A DNA stretch of 64,000 bases from Neurospora tetrasperma FGSC 2508 (GCF_000213175.1 NW_009799179.1:9060480-9124479), one strand, 5' to 3'. Shown: positions 1 to 11,779, counted from the first letter of the stretch. The notes: generated by a model from the letters alone, not told the origin. Numbers and translations are program-made.

Positions 1-274
1 TGCAGAGGAACAGCTGCAACTGATCGATCTTGTCGGCCTCCTTGCAGGCGGGGAAAACATGGCGCTCCAAGTACTTTTTGAAAGAAGGGGGACACTCGGC
101 GTAGTAGCTTGCATATCCGCGTAAGAAGCGAAGAAAATTTTCTAGCGACAGTGTGCTACGTTAGCCTGGAACAGTTTGTGAGGTTGAATACAAAATCATA
201 CCATCCATGGCCTTTTTCATTTCACTAGCACCTCGGAGCTTGGGGCGACCCCCCTCCATGCCGGGTCCAGACAT
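1..274 (-). CDS. small unknown protein, 5' part (runs off window start)
   Basis: I read two exons on the minus strand. Exon 1 (274-202) begins MSGPGMEGGRPKLRGASE with adenine at -3. An intron of 60 nt (201-142) has donor GTATGA, branch-like GCTAAC and acceptor TAG. Exon 2 (141 to the edge) continues in frame as ENFLRFLRGYASYYAECPPS followed by a Cys- and Lys-containing stretch, and is still open at position 1. The visible part is about 70 residues, basic, with cysteines in AECPPS, FPACKEAD and LFLC. The cysteine spacing is not a clean twin CX9C, so I do not call it a CHCH protein. I do not recognise the family. The splice signals and the amphipathic, non-repetitive sequence make a real gene likely; its function is unknown. 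Confidence 0.6.
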
Positions 275-996
275 CTTGACGAGTGCAATTCGTGTTTCTC
301 TTTTCGCTATCTCTTATCCAGCTCTGGATAATCCACATCTGCTTGAACGTCGCGCGAAGTCTAGTAGTATCCTTGCCTTGCGACTCGCGCAACGCGCTGA
401 AATTGTGTAATAGTATACGGTGAACAGAGAAAGTTGAAAAGATAGCGGTTGGGTTGTGATAAGCGCTCACAAGAGTTGCGTGTAAGAGGAAGAAAGGTGA
501 TTGTCCGGGTGTGATTGATGTTTTGAGTCTATCGGACGGGACTGGGTTGCTCTCGAAGGGCGGCACTTGTGCTTCAAGGGACCAGTTAGCAACAATCAGG
601 GACACTTGCCGTTTGCATACAAAGCTTCCGCATTGGGGAGTGACAATAAAGAACAAAGCGGACTGTTTCTGTTGTCTCCCTGAATTAAGCAAAGATGATC
701 CTGCTCGAGGATTTGTGCGTCTTTGTTTCTCACCGGGAGACAAGAACAATCTCATAAGCAGCAATTGGGCACAACAGCGGAAATAGGAGGTATCGCGCAG
801 AATCTCAATGGAAAACTGGCTAGTTCTCAAAGGAAGGAATGAAAAGGTTTTTCCTAATCAACGTTGTTGCTCCAACTTAAGCTTGGGTAATGGTGTCTTT
901 TTCAAAAGGGGAACCGTTACTTTACGAGCTTGTTGGTGATTATCGCGATTGTTGATGACTGCCACGTTACCCTCAGCTTAGCCAACATCATACGAT
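275..996. other. divergent intergenic region
   Basis: About 720 bases separate the start of the minus-strand small gene from the start of the retropepsin-like gene, so this should hold both promoters. Several frames are open across it on both strands, but none shows splice signals or protein-like composition. I see no repeat or RNA gene. Confidence 0.5.
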
Positions 997-2834
997 ATGG
1001 ACTCTTCAGAGGATAAACGGCAACAAGCCTTCAGAGAAGATGAACAACGCCTGCTTGAGGGGCATCCGATTTACCGGTCGAGGCCAGACGGAACTGTGAG
1101 CGTGCTTCGGCGTAGGTATGGACTCTAGTATCTCGACTCTTTTCAAGCATACATCCAGGCTAACTGTCTCAGGCCTGGAAGACGCATACATCGACCTCAG
1201 CCAGCTCCTCCTTCGGTAGATCAGCCTCATAGCCTTGGAGTTCAGACCCGTAGCATGAGCAGGATGCAAACCCAGAATGATGCGGGCTTCCAAGACAACG
1301 CTCATGTGGCCCGTCCAAACATTCCTGCGGCATCGGCTTCCCCGTTTGGTGAATGGACGCCCGATATCGCCTACGGAAGTGAACTCTGGGTAGAAGGTGA
1401 GGACTTGAGTCGCATTGAGATTGCCGAGAGAGGGATTGCGCGTGCTCGCTTGCGGGTCGAGCATTATAGAAACGCTCCCAACCCAGCCATTTTCCAGCAA
1501 CAGCTGGATGAGGAGATCAGGAAGCGGGAGGAGCTCGATGATCATGACGAGGAGAACACCAAACCAATGTAAGTAGTGGCAAGTGATTCGCCACGAAGGC
1601 ATGAGTTCAAGCAATCATGCAAACTGACAAGACTCAATTCCACAGATCTACCCTTGCTTCAACCCATCGAGAAGCCATCAACAGACGTCTTGAACTTTTG
1701 CATGAGATTCTCGAGCAGACAGAGTCTGAAGCGCAAAGGGTCAATATCGAAGCCGCCATTGCCGGATACGAATCCGGGGCCATTCCGTATTCAAGATCGT
1801 ATACGCTCATTTGGGCCGGCCGTATCGTCGACACTTGTCCCGGTTACGGCTCGTTCACAACGGACCGTGATTCTCGGCTTGACACGTATCTTGACGAGCA
1901 TGGGCCTGGATGGCTTTGGCATGAGCCACCCCTCGCAGCGCAAGGCAAACTACGTGCCAAAAAAGGCACGAGTCTTGAGAACCCGCTCATGGGGCGCCTG
2001 GATACATATGGACAAGGTCATTACAACATTAAGATGTATTTCCGCGCGCGTAAGGAGAGAGTCATGCGCAAGGGGGCCAAGCGTGCGAGAAAGGCAAAGG
2101 AGAAGTTGCCGGAGTTCAACGCGCAGCCTGACGAAAAAGCTCAAGTAGTTGAGTTGTCTTTGCTCCTCGACTCGGGCGCCACTTTGCCGTGTATCACGCC
2201 CCAAGACCTTGCCCTTCTCGGCATCGACCCCAAGACATACGCGGCGCAGACGGCCTCGGAACTCCACCTCGGTGAGGGGACGGTGAAGAGGGCCATTTAT
2301 GAGCTGGATGTGGGGTTCAGGTTCGGCGAGGAAGACTGGGCATTCCATACGGTGCCAGTCATTGTCTTGGAGGGCGAGAGTCGACTGAGCGGCATGCTTC
2401 CCTTCAACGTATGCTATATATCAAGCGCGCCAGGCACACATAGAATGTGGCTTGGTCAGAAACGACGCGACGTGCTTGGGGCTGGTCGACTACCGGGACG
2501 TATGAAGGCCGGGGAAGTGCACGAGGGGGAGGGCCGCAATCCGTTTTATGGAGCTGTTGGAACGCCGGCAAACAGCTTTTGGGCCACGGGAGGTATCAAC
2601 TTGAGAGACCGAGACTCTTCATCGAAGTTTCTCAAGGACCGCACGGATGAGCACGATGCGGTGTTGGAGGAGCCGTCTAAGATGTTCAGGTTCGAGCATG
2701 ACCTGGGGAATGGTGAAACTTGGGTGGATATCGGGTCCTCATCTGGTGCGGATGAAGAGGAGGCTGTCAAGGCGAGTCCTCCGAGGAAAGGGAAACAAGC
2801 AGCGGGATCAAAGTCTCTGAAGCCTCCGAATTAG
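997..2834 (+). CDS. retropepsin-like (aspartyl protease-fold) protein, three exons
   Basis: The exons are 997-1115, 1173-1568 and 1646-2834, with donors AG/GTATGG and AT/GTAAGT and acceptors CTCAG and CACAG; the joined frame gives 567 residues. The start MDSSEDKRQQAF is the first ATG in frame. The N-terminal half is charged and probably helical. A basic patch (RKERVMRKGAKRARKAKEK) comes just before the core ELSLLLDSGATLPCITPQDL, with the DSGA aspartate at about residue 347. Downstream LSGMLPF resembles the hydrophobic-hydrophobic-Gly motif that closes a retropepsin fold. Retropepsins act as dimers on peptide bonds; fungal single-domain relatives include Ddi1-type proteins and domesticated retroelement proteases. 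No reverse transcriptase, integrase or zinc knuckle is present and the gene has introns, so it is a cellular gene and not an active element. Catalytic activity is inferred only. The C-terminal 100 residues are low complexity. Confidence 0.72.
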
Positions 2835-4412
2835 CCCACTGAGACTGAACTTCAGGCAAGCATAGAGCGCATTCAACGGTTGAAAAGGGAAATCCTGGGT
2901 GCAACTGGTCAGCCTGTGCCAGCGACGGGCAAGAGAAAGGCGAGAAGCTCCGCATTACTGAGCCAATGAGATTAGGCCAAGATTCGAGAATATTGGTGTA
3001 ATATGACTGGGTGTACCGCAGTACATGGATGGAGTATATCTGATTCAATATAGGGTGGCGATGATGATGATGATGATGATGAGGTATTAGTGAGGAGGTA
3101 TTAGTGAGACATGTATCGTGATCCAATGTTTGGTGTTTTGGTGTTGAATTGGTGAAATGGTTGGGCTCCACTCGGTTCATTGAGGTGCTCCCCCCACACT
3201 TTTCCTGTTCAGGGGTCCCGCGCCGGCGGCGTCAGGTCGTCTCCACCCTCAGCTCACAGTCTCCACTCTGGAAGGTAGGTCACTGGCGCGCACTTTGAGT
3301 GGTGCTCAGGCCTCAGGGCAGTGGTGCTCTCTTTCAAGCAGCCCGGCCCAATTACTCTCCAAGTCAGGTTGACGCCGAAATTGCCATTGGGGCCTTGGGT
3401 CCTCTTCTTTCCCAATCTGCCCAGCGGGAGATCCCAAGTTCCCATGAGGTTATCTAGAGGTGATCTGAGGTTATCCTGACTTCAGTCGATGGAAAAAAGG
3501 CTTCCACTTGTAGGGAACAGTCAGAACGAAAGACACACGAGAGCAAAGAGCCTCCGATTTGTCCACTTGGACGCTGGTAACGCGGATTTTATGTTTCCCG
3601 CGCTTCCACTTTCACTTTCCTTCTGGCTTTGGGTTCCCAACGGAATACCGCCTTCAGGTCCCGCAGCCCAATAAATACCTACCTACCTTTCCAGAGGTAG
3701 CCAACCAAGAGCCGGAACCATTGCTTCCACTTGTCTTGCCCAGAAGCCATGTGCCCGCCCCCGGGGCCCAGGATCACCAGGCTAACTGAACCCACTGGAC
3801 CACCATGACACCTTACTTATGTACACACTACCGACTGCAGCAACAGTGCAGCGCACTACAGGGGTCGGTCTCGTTTGGGCCCGTTTTCCATCTCTTGCTC
3901 TGCTGCAGGCCGGGACCCGACACGGCATTCCTTCCGCTTTCCATCTCTTCCTCTCTCTCTCTTACTTCATGTTGAAACTTCTCCCTCCATTTCCACTTGT
4001 TTGTCTTGATTACTCCCGTCCTTACCATCCACTCGCTCATTACGACAATCACCGGGTCGACGGCGTAGACAGCCAACTTGAAGGAAGTGGAAGACGGAAA
4101 GAAAGGACAGGAGCTTGGACCGCGTCGCGCTCTCTCTCTCTCCTCTCTCCTCTCTCTTCTCTCCTCTTCAGAGCAGAGCCAGATAGTACTCCAATTGGAC
4201 GTCATTTCCCATTCCTTCGGGGGTAGCTCCTTTTACTGGCGCTCCTTCTCCCTCGTCTTCTCTATCGACACTGCTGCATCACTTGTTGTTGTTGTACTTA
4301 GAATCACCCCTTTCTCTCTTGACTTCTACTTTGCATTCGCATTGTCCGTTACCACGCCGATACATCAAGCATCTGCTCGACACCATTATCAAATCGTCTG
4401 ATTATCCTCACC
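2835..4412. other. intergenic region with CT-rich leader
   Basis: There are 1.58 kb between two plus-strand genes. The stretch holds an (ATG)n microsatellite near 3061-3081 and, close to the next gene, a strong pyrimidine tract at about 4129-4170. Such CT-rich tracts are common just upstream of fungal start sites, so the last few hundred bases are probably promoter and 5' leader of the gene at 4413. No convincing coding region was found. Confidence 0.5.
3061..3082. repeat. (ATG)n trinucleotide microsatellite
   Basis: Seven uninterrupted ATG units lie in the 3' flank of the retropepsin-like gene. They are non-coding in the model given here. Confidence 0.9.
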
Positions 4413-5216
4413 ATGTCGTCCAAGCCAGACCCGAGCGGAACAGGCCACTCTGCCTCCTCTAAACGCTTTCAGCTGCCCGCCCTTGACTTCAGCTTTGCGC
4501 CTTTGACCGAAGGTACCGATATCCCACCTCCCGAACCGTCGCCGAGGATCAGGGACGAGTCGACGAGAACATCAGACGGGGAGGATCTCCAGGAAAAAAA
4601 CACAAATGGAAGTGGAAATGGGTCCCTGGCTCCACCCAATGGAAAATCCAGCAGACCACATGTATCCTTGCTGACGTCGCCCATGTCGTCCACGTCCGGA
4701 ACCACCAAGTCGTCAGGTGAAGACCACCTCACATCACCCACGACGTCGTCGAGTCGCAATGGAACCATCCGCCGTATGCTCAGTCGCCACAAGCTGAGAA
4801 GCCCCCACGTCAACGGCGACGAGACAATTGCCGAAAATGGAGCAGCAGTGTCGCCGACCCAGGAACAGCAGCAGCAGCAGACGACGAATCCTCGGCCGCC
4901 GTCTAGCAACCGACCGCCGAGTAGCAACAACAATCATGAAGTCAAAAAGTCAAGACGGGTCAGTGGGTGGTTTGGCAAGATTTTGGGGGGAGGCGACAAG
5001 AGCTCGACCACCAGGAACAGGCGCGCCAGTATGATGGCTCCCTTTCTTACCTCGCCATCTTCCCCTGAACCGGCACAGGTACGACCCCTTACGGAAAACA
5101 AGCCCAAAGGCCCGCCACCCCCAAAGATCCCCGAGCTCAGCCAGCTCAAGTCCAAGCTAGACACGAAAGACGACGGGGGCCTTCTTGGGGATGATTTGTT
5201 CAGGGACATAAAATAA
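4413..5216 (+). CDS. low-complexity hypothetical protein
   Basis: A single exon of 267 residues starts MSSKPDPSGTGHSASSKRFQ, with context CTCACC before the ATG, and ends LLGDDLFRDIK. It is rich in Ser, Pro, Thr and Asn and has a short Gln run (QEQQQQQ) and a proline cluster (KGPPPPKIPEL). Basic patches such as NGTIRRMLSRHKLRS and EVKKSRRVSGWFGKILGGG stand out from the disordered background; the second could be a short membrane- or partner-binding helix. There is no transmembrane segment, signal peptide or recognised domain. The upstream pyrimidine tract and consistent composition over the whole frame favour a real gene. I do not recognise a family, and any role, for example as a phosphorylated scaffold, would be a guess. 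Confidence 0.65.
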   Translation: MSSKPDPSGTGHSASSKRFQLPALDFSFAPLTEGTDIPPPEPSPRIRDESTRTSDGEDLQEKNTNGSGNGSLAPPNGKSSRPHVSLLTSPMSSTSGTTKSSGEDHLTSPTTSSSRNGTIRRMLSRHKLRSPHVNGDETIAENGAAVSPTQEQQQQQTTNPRPPSSNRPPSSNNNHEVKKSRRVSGWFGKILGGGDKSSTTRNRRASMMAPFLTSPSSPEPAQVRPLTENKPKGPPPPKIPELSQLKSKLDTKDDGGLLGDDLFRDIK

Positions 5217-7461
5217 GCGGTTCACAACCACCACAAAAAAGAGGCAAAGTGAACAAGAGGCACATCATATTCGCGACAGGCGGGAGTCATAAATCTGTGG
5301 AGGCTGGAAGCAATGCCCAGGTCAGACTTCCCATGAAGAAGCGACGAGTGAGAGATCATAAGACACACTTGTTGAGGGGATGTACGCGGTGGTAACGTGG
5401 GGGGAGAGTGATCACCAAGATGGATTGAGACGGTGGATGTGGCGGAGGTTCCAGAGATACCCAACTCTTTTGTTTTGTTTGTTTGTTTCCTTTTCCACTT
5501 CTTTCAACCGGGTCATTGTTCGGGGTTTCCCATCTTCACATGCATGATGAAACATTTTCTTTTGTTTTTTTTTTCTTCCAAAAAAAATCTGTTTCTTGAG
5601 TACAGGGCAGAGGGGCTGCTCCAACATGTACCAATCATATCGCCGAAGAGAAGACCAAAGGGGTCTTCCTTTTACATCTACAAGCAGTTGTTATTTTCAA
5701 TAACACCAATTTGAGACGTCACGGGGTTGCATTGAAGTTGACGATAGATATTGGGGAAGGTATTCGAACGCAAAACGTGATGGTGGTAAGAGAGAATACC
5801 TCGAGCGAAGTCACATATAGCTAAGTATTCAAATGATATTACAGAGTGTGATCGAACTGTCAATGCTTTGCATATTACCGTTACGTTTGCCGATATACCA
5901 GGCCATTTCTCTTCATCACTAACATAACAATAAATTGTACAGTCTCCATCGGTAGATTCGGAGCCCTGTTGTGCGAGGTAGCATCACTCTCACGCTTGGA
6001 CCCCTTCCAAACCGTGTATGTATACTTGCAGCACATTAAACATCATGTCACCGATAACAATACTCCAGTCCTTGAATTCGGCTGGCGCGGATGATTTTCT
6101 CTGTCAGTTGGAAAGTCTTTCACCAGCTCTGGAATCTTCTATTCAGCTTGATTCACTTTCCACGGTCTCAAGTCCAGGGTATATGACCAGGGAAGTCGAG
6201 GCTGAAAGCTGAAGTGAACCACCAGTTCACTCGAGACACTTGGCAACGCCATATACTTACACAGTAGCCCCAAGGCCATATTCCGCATCCCATTCCGGAA
6301 AGTGTTCTATCCAATACGATGTACATACTGCGTAAGCTACGGTTCAAATTCTACTCATATTTCGTAACGGTTTCCTTGCAGCAAAAGAGGCGCTTTTTGG
6401 GGGGCTTGATCTGCTTCGGACCCTTCGCAGATTCGCAAGCAGGTGGAGGGTTAGGGATACCCTTGCGACTTTCAAGATTGCCCTGGTCTTGGCCAAACGA
6501 GTGGAGAAGAACATAAGACGTGATGATGGTCAAAGCTCCTTGCCATCTTGAAGGGTACCGTAGAGGTACCTCTAGTGTAGTGTAATGTACCTTTCTGAAT
6601 GCCAAGACTAGAACGTCATCGCCAATTCCACAAGAATCGGGGTTCCATCAGACCGAGTGGACCTTTGTAATCGATAAGAGCTCCGCGACGGGACGGGACC
6701 TGACCTGGATGGAGCTGCACTGGAGGCCCGGCGGGTGAGGTCGGGTCAGAAGCTCGGGAGTTGTTGCTTGATATCATGTAATTGACGACTGCCGAAGCTA
6801 AACGGGATGGAAGATGGATGGAATTGGGAGATAGGTAGATGTCGGTTGAGGAGAAATTGTGAAGAGCTGGTGACAATTACTTGCAAGACAAAATACAAAT
6901 TTGGCCTTTTGTGATTAAAAGGACAGACAGCATATGTATGTGACGCAATTGTTCATTTCATCTCAAAGCTACCTTCCGTCTTGATGTAGTAGTGTATCTG
7001 TCCTTGCCAGCTCCATGGTGTGCTTGTGACGGGAAGCGCAAGCTCACTGTGGACGTGGTCCGTCTCCATTTTCTCCATCATTGCGGCCGTCGATCATCTC
7101 ACTACGTCCGTCCCCGCACCTTTTCTCAATTTCCACGTTGCGTCGTCCCCTCAGTTCCTCTCGGTTCTCCTACAACAACTGAACAACCCAAACGCCCACC
7201 CTTCGCATTGACTAGTGTAGTAGACTGGGTCGGTGCCAGCTCTGAAGCCAGGTCGGTAAGCGATTTGCAATCTCCATTCCCCCAATCCCCCATTCCCAAT
7301 TCTAAAATCCCGAACCACCACAAAAGCCAAGAGAACCCAAACACTAATCTCGCCAAAACCTCGAAACAGACGCGAGACTAGTGTACACACAGACTACAGT
7401 ACCAACTCAACCTAGCTCCACGAAACAAAAGTAACGACAAAAGTCACACCCAAAAAGCGAA
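5217..7461. other. intergenic region
   Basis: There are 2.2 kb between two plus-strand genes. The first 500 bases are T-rich and likely 3' UTR of the upstream gene. The last few hundred (from about 7000) are C- and CT-rich and likely promoter and leader of the reductase gene. A GGTTCAAATTC match to the tRNA B-box near 6340 is not flanked by a foldable tRNA. Nothing else is supported. Confidence 0.5.
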
Positions 7462-8790
7462 ATGAAGACCACCCTCACCCCTGTCGCCAGGGCCGCCGCC
7501 GCCACCGGCCGATTCTCCGGCTACGGCCACGGCCTTCGCACCACCACCACCCCCTTCGTCCTCCGCACCGCTGCCGCCGCAGCCGCCGCCCCGACCGCCG
7601 CCTCCGGGCTCATCTTCCGCCGCCACAAATCCGGTCCCTACGGGTACACCCAAGCCAAAGCGCTCGTCTTCTCGCGCTTCGGCGAGCCCGCCGACGTTTT
7701 GTCGGTCCACCAACACTCCATCTCCCCTTCTCTCCCCGACGGCTCCGTGCTCATCCGGGCGCTCGCCTGCCCCGTCAACCCCGCCGACGTGAACACCATC
7801 CAGGGAACCTATGGCGTCAAACCCAAATTCTCTCCGCTGCTGGGGACCTCGGAGCCGTCGGTGATTCCGGGGAACGAGGGGTGTTTCGAGGTTGTGAGCG
7901 TAGGAAACGGGGTGCGGGGGCTGAAAAAGGGCGATTGGGTGATCCCGGCGACGACCGGGTTCGGTACGCTGAGGACGCACGCGCTGGTGGAGGATGCCGA
8001 CAAAAAGCTGATGAAGGTGGGAGGGGACAAGGGCAAGGAAGGGTTGACGCCCCTGCAGGTGGCGACGGTGAGCGTCAACCCGTGCTCGGCGTATCGGATG
8101 CTGAAGGATTATGTGGACTTGATCCAGTTGAGCGTGGATGGGTTTGCCAAGGGGACGGCGAGTGGGGGAGCGTGGTTCTTGCAGAATGGAGCCAACAGCG
8201 GAGTGGGCAGGTCGGCGATTCAGTTCGGTAAGCTTTGGGGGCTGAGGAGTATCAATGTGGTGAGGGAAAGAAACACGCCCGAGGAGACGGAGGAGTTGAA
8301 GAAGGAATTGATGGAGTTGGGCGCTACGGTGGTGGTGACGGAAAATGAGTTTTTGGATCGCAGCTTCACGCAGAGGCTGAAGGACGAGTGGACGAATGGC
8401 GGAAAGGATCCGTTGATGTTGGGGTTGAACTGTGTCGGCGGAAAGAATGCGGCGCAGATTGTCAGGAGTCTGAGTCCCAAGGGTGTGATGGTTACATATG
8501 GTGGCATGAGCAGGCAGAGTTTCCCGTTCCCTACGGGGCCGCAGATCTTCAAGAGGTTGAGGTTTGAAGGATTCTGGTTGAGTGCGTGGGCCGAGGAGAA
8601 CCCGGAGGAAAAGAAGAGGATGATTAATGAGATTTTGGAGCTGATGCGCGAGGGCAAGTTTAAGGCTGCGCCGGCGCAGGAGGTTACCTGGTCTTGGGAT
8701 ACGGAGGAGAAGGTCTTGAAGGATGCGGTGCAGGGTACTCTTGAGGGATTCAGGAGTGGTAAGGGTGTCTTTGTCTTTGGTGAGACATAA
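7462..8790 (+). CDS. etr1: mitochondrial enoyl-[acyl-carrier-protein]/trans-2-enoyl-CoA reductase
   Basis: This single-exon gene encodes 442 residues. It reduces the trans-2 double bond of enoyl thioesters with NADPH, the last step of mitochondrial type II fatty-acid synthesis, which supplies octanoate for lipoic acid and supports respiration. The first ~55 residues are rich in Ala, Arg and Thr and lack acidic residues, as expected for a mitochondrial presequence; FRRHKSGPYGYTQAKALVF leads into the enzyme. Medium-chain dehydrogenase/reductase features are visible: CPVNPADVNTIQGTYG, with the tyrosine (Y117) matching the catalytic Tyr of the ETR family, and the nucleotide-binding turn QNGANSGVGRSAIQ (241-254). 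No zinc-ligand set is present, as expected for this branch. The C-terminus is complete. An antisense frame of 466 codons across the gene is a shadow of its GC-rich codons. Confidence 0.95.
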   Translation: MKTTLTPVARAAAATGRFSGYGHGLRTTTTPFVLRTAAAAAAAPTAASGLIFRRHKSGPYGYTQAKALVFSRFGEPADVLSVHQHSISPSLPDGSVLIRALACPVNPADVNTIQGTYGVKPKFSPLLGTSEPSVIPGNEGCFEVVSVGNGVRGLKKGDWVIPATTGFGTLRTHALVEDADKKLMKVGGDKGKEGLTPLQVATVSVNPCSAYRMLKDYVDLIQLSVDGFAKGTASGGAWFLQNGANSGVGRSAIQFGKLWGLRSINVVRERNTPEETEELKKELMELGATVVVTENEFLDRSFTQRLKDEWTNGGKDPLMLGLNCVGGKNAAQIVRSLSPKGVMVTYGGMSRQSFPFPTGPQIFKRLRFEGFWLSAWAEENPEEKKRMINEILELMREGKFKAAPAQEVTWSWDTEEKVLKDAVQGTLEGFRSGKGVFVFGET

Positions 8791-8808
8791 GCAGTGATGA
8801 CGATTGAG

Positions 8809-8835
8809 GTGTGTGTGTGTGTGTGTGTGTGTGTG
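8809..8835. repeat. (GT)n dinucleotide microsatellite
   Basis: About 13 GT units lie just after the reductase stop codon, in the short convergent space before the 3' end of the PI 3-kinase gene. They are probably within the 3' UTR. Confidence 0.9.
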
Positions 8836-8977
8836 CATACTCACGGTATGTAGAGGTAGATCTATGGGTGGATATTTGAATGCTTCGTGTTACCTTATAA
8901 CGCTGACTCCAGTCTATGACTATGTGCAAAACAGAACACATCGCTGACCAATCCTCCACACAAATATCCTCCTCCCA

Positions 8978-11779
8978 CTACGTCCGGAAAGCCTGCATGA
9001 CTCCATGCAACCGATCAATCATGACCGGCACCAGCGCATTCAAACTATCCTCCATGATCTTCTCCAAATTCCTAATCGCCTCCTCCTCGCTCAGTTCCAA
9101 GTGAAACCTGTCCCTAACCTTGAACACTGCCTTATCCGGCTCCAGCTTGATATCCGGAATATTGGCATCCACCATCAGACTAAAGAGATTTAGAATCAAA
9201 TTGCTGTTTTTTCGGAGGGCACTATACGCCAAGAAGCAGTACTGCTTGAACTGGCGATAGTGCTCCGAGTTGACCCCGCCCATGCAGTCCACCATCTCTT
9301 TCGACAACTTCATCACGGGGGCAAACGGCTTCGGGTCGCGGCCGAGGATGTACCCGAAGTCGGCGTGGAAGAAATGCCCGTCGGGGGCCAAGAGGAGGTT
9401 GTCCAAGTGGCGGTCGCCGACGCCCAGAATGTACGTGATGACGCAGTAGCCGGCGCACGACCTGACAAAGGTGTCGAGCGTTTCCTTGCGCAGGCCCAGC
9501 GGGCCGTTGCTGTCGGGGTTGTTTTGCTTGAGGTAGGCGAGCGCGGCGTTGTTGCCGTATTTGTTGAGGATGCCCTGGAAGGACATGGACGGGACAAACT
9601 GCGAGAGGCCGGCGCTGGTGCTGGTAGCGAGAATCTTGTAGGGCGAGAGCTTGAGGTCGAGGTTCTCTTTTTGTAGGAGGTCGTCCATGAGCATGATGAT
9701 TTGGATGACGAGCTGGTCTTGGCGAAGGTCATCGCCTGTTTTGAAGATGAGGGGGTACTTGGTCCCAGAGGTGGTTTTGAAGGCCACCTTGATGGGATGG
9801 AGGGAGGATTTGAAGACGATGGTCTCCTCCGGGATCGCGCCCGTGATCATGACTGAAGGGTCCAGTGGGAGTGGGAGCGGCGGGTCGAGGGTGACCAGCT
9901 CGTTCTTGGATTCGGCCAAGAAGTGCTTGACCCGGTCGGTTCTTCTGGCGATAGACTCGTTGGCCTCCTTGACTTCTCCTGAGACTTGAGAAAGGATACG
10001 AATCCACTCGGCCTGTCGTTTGTATGTTCTTCTCTTCTCCTGGCCCCCCGGCTGCTTGTCAAGCTCGGTCATGAAATCGTATGCAACCTTGGTGTAGATT
10101 TCCCTGGCATCTTGTCCTTGCTCGGAGCTCCTGTCGTCGATTTCGACCATAACATACCAGTAAAAATAGTTGCCGAGCGTCAGACTTGACACGGCCCTCG
10201 TTATCAAGAAACTGGCCAGGGAGCTATCCTGGGATACGTCTTGACGGGACTGTGGCAATATGTGCTCGTACTTGAGCGCCTGAACCAGCTGCAAAAGATA
10301 CAGCAGCAGCTCGTTATCGTCTGCTTTCCGTAATCGTTTCACTGCGAAGGCTCTTACGGCCGAGTTGCTGAACGTCGGGCCCAGCAACTCCAGCGCATCG
10401 TCCACATCAATATCAGTCCACTTTTCGAGAACCACCACAGCCGACCTTGCTTCTGACGCGTCGAGCCAGTTGACTGACTTGACAAACTTGGTGAGAGCCT
10501 TTTTGTATCTAGTTAAGTGGTATCGGAATTTCCAGATGAGGTCCTTCTCTTCGGGCGACAGACTGTGGGTTGGTGGGTAGGACATGATCTGGTTGAGTTC
10601 ATCTCTGACTTTAGCGTTTGGTTTCAGGTCTTTATCCAGAATACCGTTGCGATGCTGACTGCGGACAAGTCTTCGGTGCTTGCTCTCGGCTGGGTTGTCC
10701 CTCGCGCCTACCTCCGGATCGTAAACTCGGATCAAGCGGCCTGCGGAGGTTTCATCGTCGGCATCTATGCGGCTGATTCCCGGTCCAAGCTGAATGTCTG
10801 GTGTGGGCTTCACCATGAGACCCGACTGTGAGGACGATAGATGCTGGAGCGACGAGATGGGTGGAGGTGGATACTCGTGATCTGCAAAGACAACGGGGAA
10901 GTCAAATCTGGGCAGCTCGACAGTCAACAGAAAGTCGGACGGCACTGGGATGGGTTTGGAGGCATCGGTGTTGGCACTGGCGAGAGCTTCCTGTTGACGC
11001 TGAATAGCCTTGAGCCTGAGGGAAGATTTGGCCGAACCATATCCGCGCTTTTCGATTACCCTGAAGGCCAGTTGGTCGAGCCAGTCGACACGGGGTATCT
11101 CTCCCATCTCGTGTTTCTTGAGAAGGTCCATCAAGCGGTCGTACTCTTCGGCATCGTTGTCCACAATGGATGAGGGAGTTCCCTTTTTGCTGGAGCCCAC
11201 ACCGGACCTTCTGGGTATGAAAGCAGGAGCCCCGGTATCATCATTGCCATCTGCTTGTTTGTGTCGGTACACAAAACACTGTTGACGGCCCTTGTACAGT
11301 TGGTTGTCTTTATCGAACAAGGGCAGTGTGGTGCCACCAAAGGGAATGGCATGACCATGAGCGCCTTCGCCTCCGGTTGGAGAGAGGTCCCAGAGGGTGA
11401 TGGCCAGACGGGCATTTTCGGGGAGAGTAGAGTAGTCGATGGGCAGGGTTAACCACTCGGACCATTTGCGCTCATTCCGGAACCACTTGTAGGGTGTTTG
11501 GACGGGAACAGTCAGAGGCTTGGATCCGGCCCAGACCTGGACGGTGACATAGAGGTCCGAGTGAGGACTATGAGAGTTGATTCAGTAGCCATCTTCTCGG
11601 ACAACAAGAAACAGGTGGGTGTACCTTTGGTTAGAGCCAACATGTCGCAGGTCTGGCCTCTCAAGGAGAGTGCTGAACGGGATGGGCGTCTCCTCTCCCT
11701 CAAGACTCATGATGCGAATCGAGACGGGATAGTTGAGCTGGTCGGAGCTCGCAAACGAAAAGGGCTCCATGATGGGCAT
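8978..11779 (-). CDS. vps-34: class III phosphatidylinositol 3-kinase Vps34
   Basis: There are two exons, 11779-11625 and 11567-8978, with donor CAAAG/GTACAC and acceptor CATAG, giving 914 residues. Vps34 phosphorylates phosphatidylinositol to PI3P on endosomes and pre-autophagosomal membranes, in complexes with Vps15 and Atg6/Vps30. The N-terminal C2 domain includes SIRIMSLEG and SDLYVTVQVWAGSKPLTVPV. A PIK helical domain lies in the middle (WLDASEARSAVVVLEKW, LVQALKYE). The kinase domain is intact: TGDDLRQDQLVIQIIMLMD, catalytic loop GDRHLDN at about 769-775, DFG at 788-790, and the family's conserved C-terminal helix ending IDRLHGVMQAFRT. I chose the ATG at 11779 (MPIMEPFSF); the ATG at 11770 is equally plausible, and one at 11830 would add residues unlike the family. 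The gene shares its upstream region with NSE4 on the other strand. Confidence 0.95.

Noticed and set aside
6330-6360. GGTTCAAATTC match to a tRNA B-box
   Set aside because: The T-stem cannot pair and no A-box or acceptor stem is found at the right distance.
7444-8844. 466-codon minus-strand frame across the reductase gene
   Set aside because: Antisense shadow of a GC-rich coding sequence; it reads His/Arg/Pro-rich low complexity and the plus-strand product is a clear enzyme.
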